Source: Chloroflexota bacterium
GTDB lineage: Bacteria; Chloroflexota; UBA6077; FW602-bin22
Assembly: GCA_004297775.1 (NCBI GenBank)
Contig: SCUE01000037.1
Coordinates: forward strand, 152,181-216,180
Direction: 5' to 3'
DNA: 64,000 bases
Below are positions 19,930-27,936 of this stretch, one piece after another. A program made the translations under genes and the position numbers. The notes beneath the pieces are model-generated. The model was not told the DNA's origin. It was given only the letters and a program-made list of their open reading frames with translations, and did not search any database. The stretch's first letter is position 1. Every line of letters starts with the position of its first letter.

Positions 19930-21044
19930 CAGAACACGTTCATCGGCGCACGCGCATCGGCGTGCTCTTCGGCGGCCGCTCGGGCGAGCACGATGTCTCG
20001 TTGCGATCGGCCGAGTCGATCATGCGCGCGCTCGATCCGGAGCGGTACGAGGTCGTGCCAATCGGAATTACCCGCGAGGGCCGCTGGCTGCGATCGCCGG
20101 ACCCGTTGCGCGAACTGCAGTCCGGGACGCCCGCGCACATGGAAATGGCAATCCTGGCCGATCCGGGCGCGCGTGGCCTGGTCACATTCGACGTCGGCGG
20201 TCCGATTGCCGCGTCCGAACGAGAGGCGCCCTTGGACGTGGTCATTCCGGCGCTCCACGGACCGTACGGCGAAGATGGAACGATTCAGGGGCTGCTGGAG
20301 ATCGCCGACGTGCCGTACGTTGGGGCGGGCGTCCTTGGTTCGGCGCTGGGGATGGACAAGGCACTCATGAAGACCGTCTTGCGCGCCGCGGGGATACCGG
20401 TCATCGACTGGGTCAGCTTCCGTGTCCACGAGTGGGCAGCGCGTCCAGACGCAATCATCGTGGACGTCGAGGCCACGTGCGCCTATCCCTGCTTCGTCAA
20501 GCCGGCGAATCTCGGATCGTCGGTCGGCATCACGAAGGCCAGCGACGAGGACGAACTGCGTGCCGCGATCGATTTCGCCCTGACGTTCGATCGGAAGGTC
20601 ATCGTGGAGCGCGCCGCGATCGACTGCCGGGAGATCGAATGCAGCGTCTTGGGGAATCAGATGCCGATCGCGAGCGTCCTCGGCGAGATCGTTCCGGATC
20701 GCGACTGGTACGACTACGACGCGAAGTACGCGAACTCGAAAACCGAGTTGATCATTCCGGCACAGGTGTCACCAGCCGTGTCCGACCGGGTGCGGGCGAT
20801 GGCCGTGGACACGTTCAAGGCGATCGACTGCGAAGGCATGGCCCGCGTCGACTTCTTCGTAGCTCGCGACGAATTGGCAGTTTGGGTCAACGAGCTGAAC
20901 ACGATCCCCGGATTCACAAGCATTTCGATGTTCGCGAAGCTCTGGGAAGCGACTGGCCTTGACTACCCGAAACTCCTCGACGAACTGATCCGTCTGGCGA
21001 TCGAACGGCACGGGACTCGCTCGCGACTCAAGACCGGGCGATGA
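19926..21044 (+). CDS. ddl: D-alanine--D-alanine ligase
   Basis: Ddl makes the D-Ala-D-Ala dipeptide used by MurF. The 372-residue ATP-grasp enzyme has IGVLFGGRSGEHDVSL at the N-terminus, PALHGPYGEDGTIQG, the ATP-binding CFVKPANLGSSVGITKA stretch, and C-terminal RVDFFV and NELNTIPGFTSIS with the metal-binding residues. The GTG at 19926 gives the same four-base GTGA overlap with murB that links the rest of the operon; an ATG at 19914 would add four residues. It ends the overlapping chain, with 39-42 bases before the next gene. Confidence 0.95.
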   Translation: MTEHVHRRTRIGVLFGGRSGEHDVSLRSAESIMRALDPERYEVVPIGITREGRWLRSPDPLRELQSGTPAHMEMAILADPGARGLVTFDVGGPIAASEREAPLDVVIPALHGPYGEDGTIQGLLEIADVPYVGAGVLGSALGMDKALMKTVLRAAGIPVIDWVSFRVHEWAARPDAIIVDVEATCAYPCFVKPANLGSSVGITKASDEDELRAAIDFALTFDRKVIVERAAIDCREIECSVLGNQMPIASVLGEIVPDRDWYDYDAKYANSKTELIIPAQVSPAVSDRVRAMAVDTFKAIDCEGMARVDFFVARDELAVWVNELNTIPGFTSISMFAKLWEATGLDYPKLLDELIRLAIERHGTRSRLKTGR

Positions 21045-21072
21045 CATTGCCCGTTCCGAGGCGACGCGCCGA

Positions 21073-21078
21073 TACAAT
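21073..21078 (+). promoter_or_regulatory. Candidate leaderless -10 element of sbp
   Basis: TACAAT ends five bases before the TTG (21084) and eight bases before the ATG (21087) of the sbp-like gene. It suggests that sbp has its own transcript in addition to read-through from the mur operon. Confidence 0.45.
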
Positions 21079-21083
21079 GCGAC

Positions 21084-21428
21084 TTGATGTGGTTGCCGGC
21101 ACTCGGTCTCCTCGCCGGCATCGTAATCGGACTGATCTTCTCACTCTCGATCCCGGCCGACTTTGCGCGGTACACCGCGATCGGCGTCCTGGCCGGACTG
21201 GATTCGATTCTCGGCGCCGCCCGCGCCGAACTTGAGGGCCGGTATGACAACCGGATCTTCATTTCCGGTCTGGTCACGAACATCCTCCTTGCCGGCATGC
21301 TCACGTTCCTGGGCGATCGTCTCGGCGTCGATCTGTCAATCGCGGCCATCGTTGGCTTCGGCGGACGGCTGTTCACGAATCTGGGCGCGATCCGGCGGCA
21401 CATCATTCCGGGCCGTGACCGTGGGTAG
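21084..21428 (+). CDS. sbp: Small basic membrane protein Sbp (DUF1290)
   Basis: A 114-residue protein with three hydrophobic stretches that matches the small basic protein family found beside ftsA/ftsZ in Firmicutes and Chloroflexi. Recognisable features are the N-terminal GLLAGIVIGLIFSLSIP, then ARYTAIGVLAGLDSILGAARA with the conserved GLDS patch, and FGGRLFTNLGAIRRH at the end. Its biochemical role is unknown; its constant position supports a division or envelope function. The start is either TTG at 21084 or ATG at 21087, both close to TACAAT. It sits where ftsQ/ftsA would be expected. Confidence 0.85.
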   Translation: MMWLPALGLLAGIVIGLIFSLSIPADFARYTAIGVLAGLDSILGAARAELEGRYDNRIFISGLVTNILLAGMLTFLGDRLGVDLSIAAIVGFGGRLFTNLGAIRRHIIPGRDRG

Positions 21429-21499
21429 AGGATGGATTCCCGGGCGAGAGTCGTTATGTCGACTTTGACGATGTGCTATTCTGGATGGCACGATTTCTT

Positions 21500-21518
21500 A
21501 TGGTCGATTAACGACCAT
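21500..21518. repeat. Inverted repeat upstream of ftsZ
   Basis: ATGGTCG, a five-base AT-only spacer, then the exact complement CGACCAT. It could be an operator or a short hairpin in the ftsZ leader. TTGACG occurs at 21465-21470, but no -10 at a suitable distance was found. Confidence 0.45.
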
Positions 21519-21543
21519 GCCGCTAGTGGAGGAAAATCAGCCC

Positions 21544-21624
21544 ATGCGTTCGCTCGATGGGTTGAGTATCCTACGTCACGCTCACACATATGACACGATC
21601 GGTTTCCACGAGAAAGGGACCTGA
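21544..21624 (+). CDS. 26-codon leader ORF immediately upstream of ftsZ
   Basis: An ATG at 21544 preceded by a clear GGAGG (21528-21532, spacing 11) opens a 26-codon frame that begins MRSLDGLSIL and ends with TGA at 21622-21624, four bases before the most likely ftsZ start. The peptide matches nothing known to me. Position and Shine-Dalgarno suggest a translated leader that couples or tunes ftsZ translation, rather than a protein with its own function. It overlaps the alternative upstream ATG (21590) for ftsZ in another frame. Confidence 0.45.
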   Translation: MRSLDGLSILRHAHTYDTIGFHEKGT

Positions 21625-21628
21625 GGTG

Positions 21629-22837
21629 ATGATGCCGCTGTCGGATATGGACCAGTTTGCGCGCATCAAGGTCATTGGCGTTGGCGGCGGCGGATCGAAC
21701 TCGGTCAGCCGGATGATCCGGGCCGAGGTTCGTGGAATCGAGTGCATCGCCGTAAACACGGACGCGCAGGCTCTTGCGCGCACCGACGCGGACACGCGCA
21801 TCCACATCGGCGACAAACTGACGCGCGGCCTTGGCGCCGGCGGGGATCCCCAGAAGGGCATGAAGGCGGCCGAGGAGACGAGCAATCAGCTTTTCGAGGC
21901 GCTCAAAGACTCCGATATGGTCTTCATCACCGCCGGAATGGGCGGCGGCACGGGATCGGGTGCCGCGCCCGTCATCGCGCAAATTGCCAGCGAGATGGGT
22001 GCCCTGACCGTCGCGATCGTCACCAAACCCTTCTCTTTCGAGGGGCGTCAGCGCATGCGCATCGCCGAGGAATCGATTGAACTGTTGCGCGACAAGGTCG
22101 ACGCGCTCATCGTTATCCCAAATGATCGCATCATCGCGCTGGCAAATAAGACCACGTCGCTCGAACAGTCGTTCAAGATGGTTGACGAGGTCCTTCACGA
22201 TGGCATTCAGGGAATCGCCGAGATCATCACCCTGCCCGGTCTGATCAACGTCGACTTCAACGACATCAAGGCAATCATGACCAAGGCGGGTTCGGCCCTG
22301 ATGTCGATCGGTCGGGGCACGGGCGAGAATCGCGCCGCGGATGCCGCCCGGGCCGTCATTTCGAACCCTCTTCTCGAGGCGAAGATCGATGGCGCGCGCG
22401 GTATCCTGTTCAACATCACCGGCGGGCCGGATATGACGATGCAAGAGGTCCACGAGGCGTCGATGATCATCCACGATGTCGCCGACCCGGACGCGAACGT
22501 CATCTTCGGCGCGGCGATCGATCCGAACATGGAGAATGAGATTCGCATCACGGCCGTCGCGACGGGATTCACCGGCACGACACAGTCGATCCGACCGGGT
22601 GGCCTCACCTCCATCCGGTCGCCGCTCGCCGGCCCGTCCACGCGCGCCGACGCGGGGTCCACAGACGTCCCGTCCTTCATTCGGCCTCGTGCAGTGCCGG
22701 CCACGCCGCCGACCGGTCCGCAATCGCGGCCGAGCGACGGTGGCACTGGCAGCACCGCCTCGGAGAACGCCGGCGGATCGCACGCCACGTCTCCCGGCGA
22801 GCTCCCGGAGTTCCTCCGGACCTTGAGGCCGCGCTAG
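21629..22837 (+). CDS. ftsZ: Cell division GTPase FtsZ
   Basis: FtsZ is the tubulin-like GTPase that forms the division ring. The roughly 402-residue protein has [13 protein letters not shown], the tubulin signature [11 protein letters not shown], the NVDFNDIK T7 loop that completes the GTPase site, a low-complexity linker of about 80 residues, and the C-terminal peptide [12 protein letters not shown] used by FtsA/SepF-type anchors. The frame is open to an ATG at 21590, but ATG 21629 (or 21632) follows the leader ORF and an AGG directly, so it is preferred. No ftsA is nearby, so the membrane anchor is likely SepF encoded elsewhere. Confidence 0.96.
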   Translation: MMPLSDMDQFARIKVIGVGGGGSNSVSRMIRAEVRGIECIAVNTDAQALARTDADTRIHIGDKLTRGLGAGGDPQKGMKAAEETSNQLFEALKDSDMVFITAGMGGGTGSGAAPVIAQIASEMGALTVAIVTKPFSFEGRQRMRIAEESIELLRDKVDALIVIPNDRIIALANKTTSLEQSFKMVDEVLHDGIQGIAEIITLPGLINVDFNDIKAIMTKAGSALMSIGRGTGENRAADAARAVISNPLLEAKIDGARGILFNITGGPDMTMQEVHEASMIIHDVADPDANVIFGAAIDPNMENEIRITAVATGFTGTTQSIRPGGLTSIRSPLAGPSTRADAGSTDVPSFIRPRAVPATPPTGPQSRPSDGGTGSTASENAGGSHATSPGELPEFLRTLRPR

Positions 22838-22848
22838 CGGACTCGCCT

Positions 22849-22869
22849 GGCACGGGGATACCCCGTGCC
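22849..22869. terminator. Hairpin after ftsZ
   Basis: GGCACGGGG, loop ATA, then CCCCGTGCC: nine perfect base pairs starting 12 bases after the ftsZ stop. No T-tract follows, but its place before the nrdR promoter fits a transcription end. Confidence 0.6.
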
Positions 22870-23043
22870 GTATTCAACATAGCATAGAGATTTCACGGCC
22901 GGCCTGTCGCCTCCCCGCCCGTCTCGTAGACCGGCCCGATCGCGTACCACAGTCTGACGTGTTATGTCAAACCTTTCTCAATTTCCAATTCCGATGGACG
23001 CGTCAGCCGACAAACTGTAATGCGCTTATGTCACTTCATTCCC

Positions 23044-23071
23044 TTGACGGCACAATATCCAGTGGTACACT
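23044..23071 (+). promoter_or_regulatory. Promoter of nrdR-nrdJ
   Basis: TTGACG (23044-23049), 16 bases, then TACACT (23066-23071). An NrdR-box-like site fills the spacer, so repressor binding would block RNA polymerase directly. The rest of the 327-base gap between ftsZ and nrdR holds the hairpin above and no gene that I can see; no cobalamin riboswitch was recognised. Confidence 0.65.
23051..23064 (+). promoter_or_regulatory. NrdR box 1
   Basis: CACAATATCCAGTG closely follows the palindromic NrdR-box pattern (ACACWATATnTwGTGT-like). It lies between the -35 and -10 hexamers. Its partner begins exactly 31 bases downstream, about three helical turns, as is usual for paired NrdR boxes. Confidence 0.7.
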
Positions 23072-23081
23072 CGGAGTCGCC

Positions 23082-23095
23082 CACTACATCTTGTG
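23082..23095 (+). promoter_or_regulatory. NrdR box 2
   Basis: CACTACATCTTGTG is the second NrdR-like site, 31 bases from the first and just downstream of the predicted transcription start. Together they predict autoregulation of nrdR and dATP/ATP-dependent repression of nrdJ. Confidence 0.7.
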
Positions 23096-23164
23096 GACGA
23101 TAAGTGGCGCGTCGCACACCAAGCGGCGCGTCTCATGTCGCCGGTGCCTGGAGGTCATTCATTC

Positions 23165-23686
23165 GTGCGCTGTCTTCGATGCGGGTCGGACGATCCAGGC
23201 ACGCGAGTCATCGATTCGCGCGAGCAGGCCGATACCGTGCGGCGACGACGCGAGTGTGCCTCCTGCGGTGAGCGATTTACAACCTACGAACGCGCCGAGC
23301 GGACCGGATTCCTGGTCGTCAAGAAGGATGGCCGGCGCGAGGATTACGACCGCGAGAAACTCGCCCGGGGTATCCGGCTGGCGTGCTTCAAGCGCCCGGT
23401 GCCGACCGAGGCGATCGCGGCGATCGTCTCAGACCTTGAGGCGGATCTCTTCGGTCTCGGTCGTGCCGAGATCAGTGCGCAGATGATTGGCGAGCGCGTG
23501 ATGGACGCTCTGCGCGAGTTCGACGACGTCGCGTACGTCCGATTCGCGAGCGTCTACCGGGCCTTTCGCGATGTCGACATGATGGCCGACGAGATCGAAG
23601 GCCTTCGCGCGTACAAGAAGCGTTTGACGGAATCGCGGAATCAGTTGCGATTCCGGTTCGAGGAGGAGCAGACCTGCTGGAGTTGA
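23165..23686 (+). CDS. nrdR: Transcriptional repressor NrdR
   Basis: NrdR represses ribonucleotide reductase genes through an ATP-cone domain that senses dATP/ATP. The 173-residue product has an N-terminal zinc ribbon with two CxxC pairs (CLRCG and CASCG), the ERFTTYER signature, and the ATP-cone (FLVVKKDGRREDYDREKLARGI). The frame extends upstream, but GTG at 23165 gives the normal MRCxxC start and is preceded by GGAGG at ten bases. It is followed on the same strand by nrdJ, and two NrdR-like boxes lie in its promoter. Confidence 0.94.
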   Translation: MRCLRCGSDDPGTRVIDSREQADTVRRRRECASCGERFTTYERAERTGFLVVKKDGRREDYDREKLARGIRLACFKRPVPTEAIAAIVSDLEADLFGLGRAEISAQMIGERVMDALREFDDVAYVRFASVYRAFRDVDMMADEIEGLRAYKKRLTESRNQLRFRFEEEQTCWS

Positions 23687-23804
23687 CATCTCGTCGAACG
23701 GTGGCGGCCGGCCGGCACGGATGTCGTTATCCGATCAGCGCAGGGGCGCAACGGCGCGCCAGGCCCTAGTCAACATCGTCACAGGAATCGTGGAGGAGCC
23801 ATCA

Positions 23805-26138
23805 ATGGCAGTCGCGCGCGCCGCTCGTTCGAACGTCACATCATCCGTCGCCCCGCCTACCGATCGCCGGACCGAACTGTCCGGGATTCGCGCCAAGGTC
23901 TTTCTCGATCGCTACAGCTTGAAGGACCGCTCAGGCACTGCCACGGAGCAATATCCGGAGGAGATGTGGTGGCGCGTCGCTCGCGGGATCGCGGCCGTCG
24001 AGAAGACTGCTGAGAAGCGGCGAATCTGGGCCAAGCGCTTCTTCGACGCTCTGTCCGATTTCAAGTTCGTGCCGGGCGGCCGCATTCTGGCCGGCGCCGG
24101 CACCGGACATGCCGTCACGTACTACAACTGCTACGTCATCCCGTCGCCCGAAGATAGCCGGTCCGGCATCCTCGACAACCTCAAAGTCATGACCGAGATC
24201 ATGGCGCGCGGCGGCGGCGTCGGAATCAACCTTTCGTCGTTGCGACCGCGTGGCTCGTACATCCGAACCGTGAACGGCACGGCCTCCGGACCGTGCTCGT
24301 GGGCGGAGCTGTACTCGGTGGCGACCGGTGACGTCATTCAGCAGGGTGGAAGTCGGCGCGGCGCCCTGATGCTGATGCTCGACGACGACCATCCCGACAT
24401 CGAAGAGTTCATCACGGTCAAGCAGGACTTCACACGGATCAATCACGCCAATCTTTCCGTCTGCGTGTCCGACGCGTTCATGCAAGCGATCGAAGACGAC
24501 GCCGACTGGCAACTCAAATGGCAGGGCGAAGTCCGCAAGACCGTCAAGGCGCGCCACATCTGGGATCTCATCTGCCGGGCGGCCTGGCGAAGCGCCGAAC
24601 CAGGCGTCGTCTTCATGGACCGGTACAACAAGCAGTCGAACACCTGGTACTACGAGAACATTCGGTGTGTGAATCCGTGCGGCGAACAGGGACTCCCGGC
24701 GTGGGGTGTCTGCAATCTCGGCGCCCTGAATCTGTCCGCCTTCGTCGAGAAGGGCGAGATGGACTGGTCCGGTCTGGCCGATCACGCGCGGGTCGCGATG
24801 CGATTCCTCGATAACGTGGTCAATGCGAACCTCTACTTCATCAAGGAGAACGAGGTCGCCCAGATGGGCACGCGCCGCACCGGCCTCGGCACAATGGGGC
24901 TTGGCGACGCGCTGATCAAGCTCGGGGTTCGCTACGGGTCGGACGAGTCGCTCGCATTCGTGGAGCGTATATACGCGACCATTCGCGACGCCGCCTACGA
25001 TGCCTCGGCCGACATCGCGGCCGAGAAGGGGCCTTTCGGATTCTTCGATCGCGACAAGTACATGCAAGGCGAGTTCATTCAGCGGCTTCCGGAGGACATC
25101 CGTGAGAAGGTCGCCAAGAACGGAACGCGGAATGCCGTGCTGCTGACGCAGGCGCCGACCGGGACGACCTCGCTACTATCCGGTGTCTCGTCCGGCATCG
25201 AGCCAGTCTACGACTTCGTCATGCGCCGTCGAGATCGGACTGGCGAGCACATCCTGTACCACCCGCTCTACCAGGAGTGGCGCGATCAGTTCGTGGCCGA
25301 CAACGAACGCGAGCCGACCGAGGACGAGCGTCCGCATCACTTCGTCGGCGCGACCGAACTGACGCCAGAGGAACACGTCCGCGTCCAGGCTGTCGTTCAG
25401 AAGTACACCGACTCCTCTATCTCGAAGACCGTGAATGCGCCGAACCGGCACACGACCGATGATGTCAAAAACCTTTACACCCTCGCGTACAAGCTTGGCT
25501 GCAAGGGCGTCGCGTACTTCCGCGACGGATCCCGCGAGGGCGTTCTCTCTCAGGTGACCGACAATCCAGCCGCGTCTTCGGCCGCCACGGCCGCGTCGCT
25601 TCCGGCGATGACACCGGATCGCAGCAAGAGTCGGCCGGAACTGCTGAGTGGCTACACCCGTCAAGTTCTGGCGCCGGAAGGGAAGGTCAACTTGACCCTC
25701 AATTCCGATGACTCGGGCCTGTACGAAGTGTTCGTGTCAATTGGGCGCTCCGGATCCGACCTGATGGCGATGGCCGAGGCCGTCGGACGTTTGGTGTCGT
25801 ACGCGCTCCAAATCCCGTCGACGCTGACGCCGGAAGATCGCGTGCGTGAAATCGCCCGTCAATTGCGCCACATCGGCGGCCGCGGCTCGGTCGGCTTTGG
25901 CCCGATGCAGGTGCGATCGCTGCCCGACGCGATCGCGATTGCCCTGACGCGACACCTCGAGGGTGCGCCCGGCGCGATGATGAGTCGTGATGGGGAACAG
26001 CAGTTGAGCCTTCCGATTGCGCCAAAGGAGCCCACCGGCGCCAATCTGGCCAGCCTGTGCCCAAGTTGTGGATCGGCGACTCTGGTCTACGAGGAGGGCT
26101 GCAAGAAATGCTATGGCTGCGGCCACTCGGAATGCTAA
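23805..26138 (+). CDS. nrdJ: Adenosylcobalamin-dependent (class II) ribonucleotide reductase
   Basis: This enzyme reduces ribonucleotides to deoxyribonucleotides with a B12-generated radical and needs no oxygen. The 777-residue protein has the catalytic barrel with YYNCYVIPSPEDS, GGGVGINLSSLRPRG, QQGGSRRGALM, the active-site NPCGEQ and APTGTTSLLSGVSSGIEP. The C-terminal tail has several CxxC pairs (CPSCG, CKKCYGCG) that act as the redox shuttle or bind zinc. ATG at 23805 is preceded by GGAGGAG; a frame-open TTG/ATG further upstream is less likely. It follows nrdR and is probably co-transcribed with it. Confidence 0.95.
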   Translation: MAVARAARSNVTSSVAPPTDRRTELSGIRAKVFLDRYSLKDRSGTATEQYPEEMWWRVARGIAAVEKTAEKRRIWAKRFFDALSDFKFVPGGRILAGAGTGHAVTYYNCYVIPSPEDSRSGILDNLKVMTEIMARGGGVGINLSSLRPRGSYIRTVNGTASGPCSWAELYSVATGDVIQQGGSRRGALMLMLDDDHPDIEEFITVKQDFTRINHANLSVCVSDAFMQAIEDDADWQLKWQGEVRKTVKARHIWDLICRAAWRSAEPGVVFMDRYNKQSNTWYYENIRCVNPCGEQGLPAWGVCNLGALNLSAFVEKGEMDWSGLADHARVAMRFLDNVVNANLYFIKENEVAQMGTRRTGLGTMGLGDALIKLGVRYGSDESLAFVERIYATIRDAAYDASADIAAEKGPFGFFDRDKYMQGEFIQRLPEDIREKVAKNGTRNAVLLTQAPTGTTSLLSGVSSGIEPVYDFVMRRRDRTGEHILYHPLYQEWRDQFVADNEREPTEDERPHHFVGATELTPEEHVRVQAVVQKYTDSSISKTVNAPNRHTTDDVKNLYTLAYKLGCKGVAYFRDGSREGVLSQVTDNPAASSAATAASLPAMTPDRSKSRPELLSGYTRQVLAPEGKVNLTLNSDDSGLYEVFVSIGRSGSDLMAMAEAVGRLVSYALQIPSTLTPEDRVREIARQLRHIGGRGSVGFGPMQVRSLPDAIAIALTRHLEGAPGAMMSRDGEQQLSLPIAPKEPTGANLASLCPSCGSATLVYEEGCKKCYGCGHSEC

Positions 26139-26187
26139 CGGTTCGGTAGTTGGGGTGGTCGCGCAAGTGTGATCACCCGACAGACTG

Positions 26188-26940
26188 ATGGAGTACCTCC
26201 AGTTCGACTCGTTACGCGCCGGCGGAATCCGTCACGCGATCACCGACCGATCGGCCGATCTCAGTTCGCGGGCGATCCTCGATGAACCGGCGGCGGCAGA
26301 CCGTCGCGACGCGGCAGTGCGCACCGTCGGCCTCGATCCGGCCGGCCTCGTCTGCGCACATCAGGTGCACGGCGCGGCGGTTACCCGCGTTCGCGCCGCC
26401 GATCGTGGTCGCGGCGCGCGCGACCCAGCGTCGGCGATTCCGGCGACCGACGCGCTGATCGCCGACGAGCCATGGATCACCCTGGCGATGTACTTCGCCG
26501 ATTGCCTTCCTCTGCTGTTCGCGTGCCCGACGCGTGGCGTGTTCGCCCTCGCGCACGCCGGGTGGCGCGGCACGGTCGCCAACGTCGCCGGCGCCACGGT
26601 CGCGGCGCTCGGCCGCGAGTTTAGCGTTCCCGCCGACGAGATCGTGGTCGGGCTCGGACCGTGCATTCGAGCCTGCTGCTACGAAATCGGCGAAGACGTC
26701 GCGGCGCAACTTGTCCGCGCCGCGCCATCGGAACCGGTCGCGGCCATCCGGTCCAATCGCGGCTTCGTCGGCGACATCGCGGCAGTGAATCGGGCTCAAC
26801 TGGTCGCCGCCGGCGTTAGTCGCGACGCGATCTCCGACTCCGCGATCTGTACGTCCTGCTCGGTCGATCGCTTTTTCTCGCATCGCGCCGGCCACGGCGA
26901 GGCCGGCCGGTTCGCGGCGATAATCGGTCGCAATGATTGA
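26188..26940 (+). CDS. pgeF: PgeF/YfiH-family peptidoglycan editing factor
   Basis: A 250-residue member of the YfiH/DUF152 family, zinc or copper enzymes variously described as purine nucleoside phosphorylase/adenosine deaminase-like, polyphenol oxidase, or a factor that prevents wrong amino acids in peptidoglycan. Metal-site motifs are visible: CAHQVHG, YFADCLPLLF and AHAGWRGT, plus GPCIRACCYEIG. It is commonly the neighbour of yggS, as here, where the two genes overlap by eight bases. The biochemical activity in this organism is not decidable from sequence. Confidence 0.88.
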   Translation: MEYLQFDSLRAGGIRHAITDRSADLSSRAILDEPAAADRRDAAVRTVGLDPAGLVCAHQVHGAAVTRVRAADRGRGARDPASAIPATDALIADEPWITLAMYFADCLPLLFACPTRGVFALAHAGWRGTVANVAGATVAALGREFSVPADEIVVGLGPCIRACCYEIGEDVAAQLVRAAPSEPVAAIRSNRGFVGDIAAVNRAQLVAAGVSRDAISDSAICTSCSVDRFFSHRAGHGEAGRFAAIIGRND

Positions 26941-27637
26941 CCCAATCACTCCAATAGCCGAGCGTCTCGCGACCGTACGACTGCGCGTTGCGCGCGCAGC
27001 CGAGTCAGCCGGGCGATCGCCTGGCGCCGTGCGCATCATCGCCGTCACGAAGACGATGCCGGTCGAGGCGGCGCGCGCGGCGTACGACGCGGGCGCGCGC
27101 GATTTCGGTGAGAACCGGATCCAGGAAGGTACGGCCAAGATCGCCGCGTTCGGACCGTCCGACGCGGTCTGGCACCTGATCGGCCATCTGCAAACCAACA
27201 AGGCGCGTCCGGCCGCCCGCGACTTCGGGATCATTCACGCGATCGACAGCGTTCGCATCGCCGAGGCGGTCGCCCGGGAAGCCACCGCGCTCGGTCGAGC
27301 CATCGATGTGCTCCTCGAGGTGAACGTCGCCGCGGAGGAATCGAAGTACGGTTTCACGCCGGAGGACGCCCTCGTCTCCTCCGGCAACATCACCCGTCTC
27401 GATGGATTGCGGGTGATCGGACTGATGACAGTCGCGCCACTGGTCGCCGATCCGGAGGACGCCCGGCTGGTCTTCCGGGCGCTACGCCTCCTCGGCGAGC
27501 GAGTCCGCGAGCGCGTCGGCAACCCCAATGTTTGGCATCTCTCGATGGGCATGAGCAACGACGTAGATGTCGCAATCGCGGAGGGCGCGACGATGGTGCG
27601 AATCGGACGGGCGATCTTTGGGGAGCGCCCAGCCTAA
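26933..27637 (+). CDS. yggS: YggS/PROSC-family PLP homeostasis protein
   Basis: A 234-residue alanine-racemase-fold protein that binds pyridoxal phosphate and buffers its pool; it has no known catalytic reaction. The PLP lysine lies in IIAVTKTMP, and the barrel motifs DFGENRIQEG, WHLIGHLQTNKAR, NVAAEESKYGF and LSMGMSNDVDVAIAEGATMVRIGRAIFG are all present, giving a complete protein. The ATG at 26933 overlaps the end of pgeF; GATAAT at 26919-26924 may give it an additional short-leader transcript. Confidence 0.94.
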   Translation: MIDPITPIAERLATVRLRVARAAESAGRSPGAVRIIAVTKTMPVEAARAAYDAGARDFGENRIQEGTAKIAAFGPSDAVWHLIGHLQTNKARPAARDFGIIHAIDSVRIAEAVAREATALGRAIDVLLEVNVAAEESKYGFTPEDALVSSGNITRLDGLRVIGLMTVAPLVADPEDARLVFRALRLLGERVRERVGNPNVWHLSMGMSNDVDVAIAEGATMVRIGRAIFGERPA

Positions 27638-27642
27638 AGTCG

Positions 27643-27648
27643 TACAAT
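27643..27648 (+). promoter_or_regulatory. Candidate leaderless -10 element of yggT
   Basis: TACAAT in the context CGTACAAT ends six bases before the ATG of the yggT-like gene, right after the yggS stop. Confidence 0.45.
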
Positions 27649-27654
27649 AGCCTG

Positions 27655-27933
27655 ATGCTTGGCGGGTTTTTCCTTTCGAACTTCGTGTCGATCCTGTGCC
27701 AGGTACTCGCGATGGCGATTTTCGTTCGGGCGCTGCTTTCGTGGATCCCGAACATGCGACCGGACCATCCGATCGTTCGATTCCTGAACGACATCACCGA
27801 ACCAGTGCTCACACCGTTCCGCCGGGTGATCCCGATGGTCGGCGCGATGGACCTTTCACCGCTTGTGGCGATGATCGTCCTGAGCCAGGCCGGAAGCATC
27901 CTGGCGGCGAGTCTCCGGAGCGCCGGCTACTGA
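27655..27933 (+). CDS. yggT: YggT-family small membrane protein
   Basis: A 92-residue protein with two hydrophobic segments. FVRALLSWIPNMRPDHPIVRFLNDITEPVLTPFRRVIP-type wording, here seen as ALLSWIP, FLNDITEPVL and PFRRVIP, is the YggT signature; the family is linked to osmotic tolerance and to organisation of division proteins, and is a regular neighbour of yggS. The frame is open further upstream inside yggS, but ATG 27655 gives the normal length and follows TACAAT by six bases. Confidence 0.88.
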   Translation: MLGGFFLSNFVSILCQVLAMAIFVRALLSWIPNMRPDHPIVRFLNDITEPVLTPFRRVIPMVGAMDLSPLVAMIVLSQAGSILAASLRSAGY

Positions 27934-27936
27934 CCT

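Noticed and set aside
19841..20962. A 373-codon plus-strand frame overlapping ddl
   Set aside because: Arg-rich shifted reading of ddl, which has all ATP-grasp motifs in its own frame.
21465..21590. A standard promoter for ftsZ from TTGACG at 21465
   Set aside because: No acceptable -10 hexamer stands 15-19 bases downstream; TATCCT at 21567-21572 has no -35.
21476..22783. A 435-codon frame antisense to ftsZ
   Set aside because: The composition is typical of the complement of a high-GC gene and there is no domain; ftsZ is certain.
22870..23164. A cobalamin riboswitch in front of the B12-dependent reductase operon
   Set aside because: No B12-box-like sequence was recognised; the visible signals are a promoter and NrdR boxes.
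23931..25067. A 378-codon frame antisense to nrdJ
   Set aside because: Shadow of a well-supported gene; no family features.
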